Under the pieces are notes generated by a model. It saw nothing but the letters and a program-made list of their open reading frames with translations, had not been told where the DNA came from and ran no database searches. From the NCBI RefSeq assembly GCF_037104765.1, contig NZ_JBAWSY010000001.1:434001-498000 (forward strand): DNA of 64,000 nt. Direction: 5' to 3'. Position 1 is the stretch's first letter; each line of letters starts with the position of its first letter. The stretch comes from Psychrobacillus mangrovi (lineage in GTDB: Bacteria; Bacillota; Bacilli; Bacillales_A; Planococcaceae). A program made the translations under genes and the position numbers. This document shows positions 59,270 to 64,000 of the stretch, piece by piece.

Positions 59270-60809
59270 GCTGATTATCCCCCTGGTTCACTTCTATTTC
59301 TTTTATGCTTTGACCTGCCATTAACAAGCCAAGCTCTTGCTCCGTTGTATCTTTCGGATATACAATGTCAACAATTTGACCATCATGAATAACCGCGATA
59401 CGATCTGAAACATTCATAACTTCATCTAATTCAAATGAAAGAAGTAGTACTGCTTTTCCATTATCTCGTTGTTCGATTAAGCGTTGGTGAATAAATTCAA
59501 TTGCACCAACGTCTAGCCCTCTAGTTGGTAATGCTGCAATTAGAAGTTCGGGATTACGAATAATCTCACGACCAATAATTGCTTTTTGTTGATTTCCTCC
59601 CGATAAAGAGCGCGCAAGAGAATCCTCACCTTGTGTACGAACATCAAAGTCATTTATAACTTTTTTTGCTAGCTCGGAGACTTTGCCATAATCCATAATC
59701 CCTTTATTAGAAATCGGTGATAAATAGTAGGTTTGTAAAGCAATATTATGACCAATTGAAAAATCTAATACTAAACCATGTTTATGACGATCTTGTGGGA
59801 TATGTCCAACACCGGCTTCTGTTACTTGACGAGGTTTTTTATTTGTTACATCTTGTCCATTGATAGAAATAGTACCTTTCTTAACTTTACGAAGGCCGGT
59901 AATAGCTTCAATTAACTCGGATTGTCCGTTTCCATCAATTCCTGCTATCCCTAGTATTTCCCCTTTACGAACCGTTAAATTTAACCCCTTTACCTTCTCA
60001 ACACCTCTGTAATCTGTAACAATTAAATCTTTAATTATTAACGAGTCCTCTGTAGGATGAGCTTCTTCCTTAATTGTTTTAAAGTCAACCTGTCTTCCTA
60101 CCATTAAGGATGCAAGTTCATTTGGGTTTGTCTCAGCAGTGATAACCGTTCCAATACCCACACCTTTTCGAATTACTGTAACTCGATCAGAAACATCCAT
60201 TATCTCTTTTAATTTGTGCGTAATTATAATAATAGATTTTCCTTCTTGGATGAGTCTCTTCATAATTTGAATAAGTTCATTTATTTCTTGAGGTGTTAAT
60301 GAAGCAGTAGGCTCATCAAAAATTAATATTTCTGCTCCACGATAAAGTGTTTTCAAAATTTCAACACGCTGTTGCATACCTACAGAAATATCTTCAATTT
60401 TTGCGTTTGGATCAACATCTAAACCATACATCTCGGATAATTTCTGGATTTTTTTTGCAGCATCTTTAATATTGATAGTTCCATTCTTCGTTAACTCATT
60501 ACCTAAAATAATGTTTTCAGTTACCGTGAAATTTTCTACAAGCATAAAATGCTGATGAACCATACCTATTCCAAGGTCGTTGGCTACATTTGGGTCAGTA
60601 ATCTTAACTGATTTCCCATTAACCTTTATTTCACCAGCCTCTGGTTGATATAGACCAAATAAAATATTCATGAGAGTGGACTTTCCAGCTCCATTCTCTC
60701 CTAGTAGAGCATGAATTTCTCCCTTTTTTAATTGAAGGGTAATGTTATCGTTTGCAACAAACGATCCAAACTCTTTACGAATGCCAAGCATCTCAATTAC
60801 ATAATCCAA
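59259..60809 (-). CDS. Nucleoside ABC transporter, double ATPase
   Basis: Two fused ABC domains, 516 residues, as in sugar/nucleoside importers. Domain 1: Walker A GENGAGKST near residue 40, signature SVGMQQRVEI, Walker B ILIFDEPTASL. Domain 2: a degenerate Walker A GIDGNGQSE, signature LSGGNQQKA, and LLIAALPTRGLD in place of the usual DEPT, so only the first site looks fully catalytic. I start at the TTG at 60809, 8 bases after GGGAG; the GTG three codons earlier is part of that site. Related to NupO. Confidence 0.93.
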   Translation of the reverse strand: MDYVIEMLGIRKEFGSFVANDNITLQLKKGEIHALLGENGAGKSTLMNILFGLYQPEAGEIKVNGKSVKITDPNVANDLGIGMVHQHFMLVENFTVTENIILGNELTKNGTINIKDAAKKIQKLSEMYGLDVDPNAKIEDISVGMQQRVEILKTLYRGAEILIFDEPTASLTPQEINELIQIMKRLIQEGKSIIIITHKLKEIMDVSDRVTVIRKGVGIGTVITAETNPNELASLMVGRQVDFKTIKEEAHPTEDSLIIKDLIVTDYRGVEKVKGLNLTVRKGEILGIAGIDGNGQSELIEAITGLRKVKKGTISINGQDVTNKKPRQVTEAGVGHIPQDRHKHGLVLDFSIGHNIALQTYYLSPISNKGIMDYGKVSELAKKVINDFDVRTQGEDSLARSLSGGNQQKAIIGREIIRNPELLIAALPTRGLDVGAIEFIHQRLIEQRDNGKAVLLLSFELDEVMNVSDRIAVIHDGQIVDIVYPKDTTEQELGLLMAGQSIKEIEVNQGDNQHVE

Positions 60810-60993
60810 TGAATTCACTCCCTACTATACTAGTACTAAATTAATACAAGAAAGACTTTAAATTTTCATCTAATAGATTATTGAAAAGTTTTTTATAATC
60901 CTTAAACTTAATAACTTGAAATTCTATTAATAGACTCTTAAAGTCTAATAAAGAGTTAAAATATTTAAAATCTTTCATCTACTAATTAAAGAA

Positions 60994-61023
60994 TCATAAA
61001 GACCGTTAATACGGTCTTTATGA
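60994..61023 (-). terminator. Intercistronic terminator between bmpA and the ATPase gene
   Basis: TCATAAAGACCGT, loop TAAT, perfect 13-bp complement; only a partial T-run. Likely an attenuator that lets the binding protein be made in excess. Confidence 0.7.
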
Positions 61024-61037
61024 TATGCGTAACATTA

Positions 61038-62117
61038 TTATTCTACTGTTTCAGGTACTACGATTTCACCTGATGCAATCTTATCAGAGAACTCTTGAAT
61101 TTTAGCTTGAACATCTTCTGGAATAGCTCCGCGAGAATCAGCAAGGCCAACTCCTTCTTCAGCTAAACCATAAGTTACTGTTTTCCCACCAGGGAAGTTA
61201 CCAGCCATTGCTTCTTTTGCAATATTTTGAACTGCTACATCAACACGTTTTTGCATAGATGTAAGTGTTACGTTAGTATCACCAACTGCACCCTCTTCGT
61301 ATTGGTCAGAGTCAACTCCGATTACCCATACGTTAGCATTTGCATCTTTTGTTTTACGTTCTTTTGCTTCAGCAAATACACCATTACCAGTACCACCAGC
61401 TGCGTGGAAAATAATATCTACGCCTGAAGAATACATACGGTTAGCTGTTGTTTTACCAAGAGCTGCATCATCAAATTTACCTGTATATTGTACGTCAACT
61501 TTAATGCTTGGATCTACAGCTTTAACACCTTCTAAGAAACCAGCTTCAAAACGTTCGATAACTGGAATTTCCATCCCACCAACGAAACCGATTTGTTTAG
61601 ATTCTGACATTAGAGCAGCCGCAACACCAGCTAAGAAAGAACCTTCTTGCTCTTTAAACATTACAGAAGCAACGTTTGGTGCATCAACAATACCATCAAT
61701 AAGTGCAAGTTGAGCATCTTTTTGTTGTTCAGCAATAGTCGCAATTGGCTTTTCCATTAAGAAACCAATGCCATATACTACGTCAAAGTCGCGACGTACT
61801 AAGTTATTTAAGTTTGTATTATAATCAGCGTCTGATGCAGATTGAAGGTAATCATAGCCACCGTCACCTTTTTCAAGACCATTTTCTTTCCCAAATGCTT
61901 CAATACCTTCCCAAGCTAATTGGTTAAATGATTTGTCATCAACTCCACCAACATCTGTTACCATAGCTAAAGAAAAGTCTGTTGTTTCGGTTGCTGTTGA
62001 ATCTGTACCTTTACTACCTGTTGAAGGAGTAGCTTCGTCCTTTGCACCACATGCTCCAAGAATTGTTCCGGCAGCAAGTACAAGTGACATTCCTAACCCA
62101 AATTTACGTTTTGTCAT
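61038..62117 (-). CDS. BmpA-family nucleoside-binding lipoprotein
   Basis: Substrate-binding protein of the ABC importer, 359 residues. Signal peptide with lipobox LAAGTILGAC-GAK; a Ser/Thr-rich linker; then the PnrA/BmpA fold with TDVGGVDDKSFNQLAWEG, ADYNTNLNNL and VWVIGVDSDQYEEG (short motifs), where Asp and Trp residues in related proteins bind ribose and base. I start at 62117, 7-8 bases after GGGGG. First gene of the transporter operon, just after a GntR regulator. Known relatives: B. subtilis NupN (YufN), T. pallidum PnrA. Confidence 0.93.
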   Translation of the reverse strand: MTKRKFGLGMSLVLAAGTILGACGAKDEATPSTGSKGTDSTATETTDFSLAMVTDVGGVDDKSFNQLAWEGIEAFGKENGLEKGDGGYDYLQSASDADYNTNLNNLVRRDFDVVYGIGFLMEKPIATIAEQQKDAQLALIDGIVDAPNVASVMFKEQEGSFLAGVAAALMSESKQIGFVGGMEIPVIERFEAGFLEGVKAVDPSIKVDVQYTGKFDDAALGKTTANRMYSSGVDIIFHAAGGTGNGVFAEAKERKTKDANANVWVIGVDSDQYEEGAVGDTNVTLTSMQKRVDVAVQNIAKEAMAGNFPGGKTVTYGLAEEGVGLADSRGAIPEDVQAKIQEFSDKIASGEIVVPETVE

Positions 62118-62163
62118 ATAGAAAACCCCCATTTTTTTCTTATTAGCAGGAATTTATATCTTT

Positions 62164-62892
62164 TTACACCCTTTTCCGAACAACATGAAAGCTAAATTTA
62201 TCTGCTCGAAAATAATTTTTCGAGTACAAAACTACACGATCATTTTCATCGTAGTGAAGTTGTTTTAATATAAGCAATGAAGTTTCTGGCTCACAATTTA
62301 AAGTCGGCGAAGCAATCTCATGATAACCCACTGGATCAATGAATGTTACTGCATGCGAAACTCTAATATCGCCTGATTCCTCTAATGCGTTAAATATAGA
62401 ACCTTCTTCTCTTACAAGAAAATCATTTGGCAAGTAATTTTCAGGAACTTTATCTATACAATATACAACTGGCTCACCATTTGCAGTACGGACTCGTTCC
62501 ATTGATATTATTGATTGTTCTTCACTACATTGAAAGCGTTTTATTTCATCTTCGGAAGCAAGTGCCTGCATAGAACTAAGATAAATAGTTCCCGGTTCCA
62601 TCCCAGCACTGCGAATCATGGAGGAAATACTAGATAAATGTTCAATTCCTGAAGTAAATACAGGTTTTGAATTTACAAATGTTCCGACACCATGTCTTCT
62701 AATGATAATATTTTCTTCTTCCAATAAGCGAAGCGCTTCTCTTAATGTTGCACGACTAACTCCAAGCGTTTTAGCCAATTCAAATTCTGAAGGAAGCTTT
62801 TCCTTCTCTTTGAATATGCCATTGTCAATGTCTTGTTTAAGACGATCGATTACTTGAAGATATAAATGACGATGGTCTATTTTAATTGTCAA
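62164..62892 (-). CDS. ymfC: GntR/HutC-family regulator (YmfC-like)
   Basis: Winged-helix repressor with an effector-binding UTRA domain, 242 residues. DNA-binding part: KEKEKLPSEFELAKTLGVSRATLREALRLL (short core: LGVSRATLREALRLLEE) and RRHGVGTFVN; UTRA part from about residue 80 to the end. I start at the TTG at 62892, 8 bases after GGTGG. It sits between spoIIIE and the transporter, as ymfC does in B. subtilis, and is 46 bases upstream of bmpA, so it probably responds to and controls the nucleoside operon (inferred). Confidence 0.88.
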   Translation of the reverse strand: MTIKIDHRHLYLQVIDRLKQDIDNGIFKEKEKLPSEFELAKTLGVSRATLREALRLLEEENIIIRRHGVGTFVNSKPVFTSGIEHLSSISSMIRSAGMEPGTIYLSSMQALASEDEIKRFQCSEEQSIISMERVRTANGEPVVYCIDKVPENYLPNDFLVREEGSIFNALEESGDIRVSHAVTFIDPVGYHEIASPTLNCEPETSLLILKQLHYDENDRVVLYSKNYFRADKFSFHVVRKRV

Positions 62893-63104
62893 CGAAAACA
62901 CCACCATTTTTGAAGAGATCAGACCTCAGATGTAAAAGATTCCTACTAATCAGTCATACTATAACATTTTTAATGATCGAAATAAATACATTTTTTCGTT
63001 TTAGAATAAAAGATTTAACACAATCTTTAACTTATTGTAAGGAATTTGTCATATTATATCTTAATTGTGTGATACTAATAACGAAAAATCATTCAATTAG
63101 TTTA
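62893..63104. other. Promoter region between spoIIIE and the regulator
   Basis: 212 AT-rich bases with no gene. ACTATAA near 62958 could be a -10 read on the minus strand, but no good -35 goes with it. Confidence 0.35.
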
Positions 63105-64000
63105 TCATATTTCATCATCTAAGGCTTGTTTTGAAATAAGTACATGACGAGGCTTACTTCCTTCATAGGGTCCAACAACTCCACCCATCTCAAGCTGATC
63201 AATGATTCGAGCAGCACGTGAGTATCCGATTCTAAAACGACGTTGTAATAGGGAGACAGATGCAGTCTGCATATCAGTTACTAGTTGCAATGCATCCTCA
63301 TATAACTCATCTCTGTCTAGTTGTTCTGCAGACTCTTCCACTTCATCTGGAATCATTTCTTCCTGGTAATTTGCCTTCTGTTGTTCAATTACAAAATCTA
63401 CTACTCGTTCCACTTCAGCATCAGATAAATATGCTCCTTGTACACGGACAGGCTTCGAACTTCCAGCAGGTAGGAAGAGCATATCTCCACGTCCTAAAAG
63501 TTTTTCAGCACCTCCCATGTCTAAAATAGTACGTGAATCAATGGCAGAAGAAACTGCAAATGCTATTCTCGAAGGAATATTTGCTTTGATAATACCTGTA
63601 ATAACATCCACACTCGGACGTTGAGTAGCAATTATTAAATGAATACCAGCTGCCCGTGCCATTTGTGCGAGTCTCGTAATAGAATCCTCCACATCACTAG
63701 AAGCTACCATCATTAAATCAGCTAACTCATCTACTATAACTACGATATATGGAAGTTTTGGATGTTTCTCTTCATTTTCTTCATTCCATTTATCAATGTG
63801 TTCGTTATAACCGCCTATGTTACGTGTTCCCGTATGAGAAAATAAATCATAGCGTCTTTCCATTTCCGAAACAATTTTTTTCAAAGCTTGTGAAGCTTTT
63901 CTTGGATCAGTCACGACCGGCGCCAACAAATGGGGAATCCCATTATACACATTTAACTCAACCATCTTAGGGTCAATCATCATCATCTTCACTTCATGAG
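63105..64000 (-). CDS. spoIIIE: DNA translocase SpoIIIE/FtsK, C-terminal part (truncated by window edge)
   Basis: Hexameric ATPase that pumps chromosome into the forespore. The window holds only the last 298 residues or so; the open frame continues leftward of its first shown codon as HEVKMMMIDP. The Walker B is YIVVIVDELADLMMVAS, followed by IATQRPSVDVITGIIKAN and RTILDMGGAEKLLG. The C-terminal gamma winged helix (from about residue 220 here: SVSLLQRRFRIGYSRAARII) recognises SRS sequences. A GTG at 63992 is internal, not a start. Confidence 0.95.
   Translation of the reverse strand, partial: HEVKMMMIDPKMVELNVYNGIPHLLAPVVTDPRKASQALKKIVSEMERRYDLFSHTGTRNIGGYNEHIDKWNEENEEKHPKLPYIVVIVDELADLMMVASSDVEDSITRLAQMARAAGIHLIIATQRPSVDVITGIIKANIPSRIAFAVSSAIDSRTILDMGGAEKLLGRGDMLFLPAGSSKPVRVQGAYLSDAEVERVVDFVIEQQKANYQEEMIPDEVEESAEQLDRDELYEDALQLVTDMQTASVSLLQRRFRIGYSRAARIIDQLEMGGVVGPYEGSKPRHVLISKQALDDEI

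Noticed and set aside
62118..62163. Riboswitch or leader upstream of bmpA
   Set aside because: Only 46 bases separate it from the regulator gene, too little for a purine riboswitch.
1..64000. CRISPR arrays, tRNA or rRNA genes, prophage modules
   Set aside because: No regular spaced repeats, cloverleaf clusters or phage structural genes were found on either strand.

Overview
The window is 64 kb of AT-rich chromosome from an endospore-forming member of the Bacillales. The genes cotE, spoVS, spoIIIE, yjcZ, a type I glnA with glnR, RNase Y and many TTG/GTG starts behind strong GGAGG sites all fit Firmicutes. Gene order follows Bacillus subtilis in long blocks. The gene complement and a dispersed GC-rich intergenic repeat suggest the Planococcaceae (Psychrobacillus/Sporosarcina/Lysinibacillus side), but that placement is inference. 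No tRNA, rRNA or CRISPR array was seen.

Layout. Positions 1-8082 hold yqkE, a thiolase, HMG-CoA lyase, yqkD, yneF, tkt, ynzC and yneB, then the SOS pair yneA/lexA transcribed divergently over three LexA boxes. Positions 8083-14050 are an accessory stretch: a possible free-standing small RNA just after lexA, decayed small genes, an RsbR-type stress protein, a hydrolase, a VOC protein, a cupin with a coat-like tail and a YjcZ peptide. Positions 14051-15497 are an IS3-family element sitting in the loop of the yitT terminator. Positions 15523-30921 run leftward: yitT, glnA-glnR (GlnR boxes in the promoter), ynbB, a rhodanese, hfq, miaA, a lipase, glpD, glpK, mutL, mutS and cotE.

Positions 31058-39517 are a second accessory block between cotE and ricA: nagB, a nucleotidyltransferase-like gene, an MFS exporter, nitric oxide synthase and a TAXI-type TRAP transporter. 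Positions 39789-64000 return to the conserved backbone: ricA, miaB, korBA, spoVS, ymdB, rny, recA, cinA, pgsA, rodZ, ymfK, ymfI, ymfH, ymfF, a BmpA-type nucleoside ABC transporter, a GntR regulator and the 3' part of spoIIIE.

How the parts connect. SOS: lexA, recA and yneA all carry LexA boxes. Mismatch repair: mutS-mutL. tRNA A37 modification: miaA then miaB. mRNA turnover: rny and its specificity factor ricA. Sporulation: spoIIIE, spoVS, cotE, yjcZ and probably the cupin. Nitrogen control: glnRA. Glycerol use: glpK and glpD share the mutSL-miaA-hfq transcription unit.

Most unusual points: a promoter-to-terminator small-RNA candidate at 8096-8217; an IS inserted in a terminator loop that carries its own entry terminator; GC-rich dispersed elements at 41977, 48117 and 51816, the last flanked by two copies of a terminator hairpin; glpKD inside the mutSL-miaA operon; and two small genes whose frames break at short A-runs.
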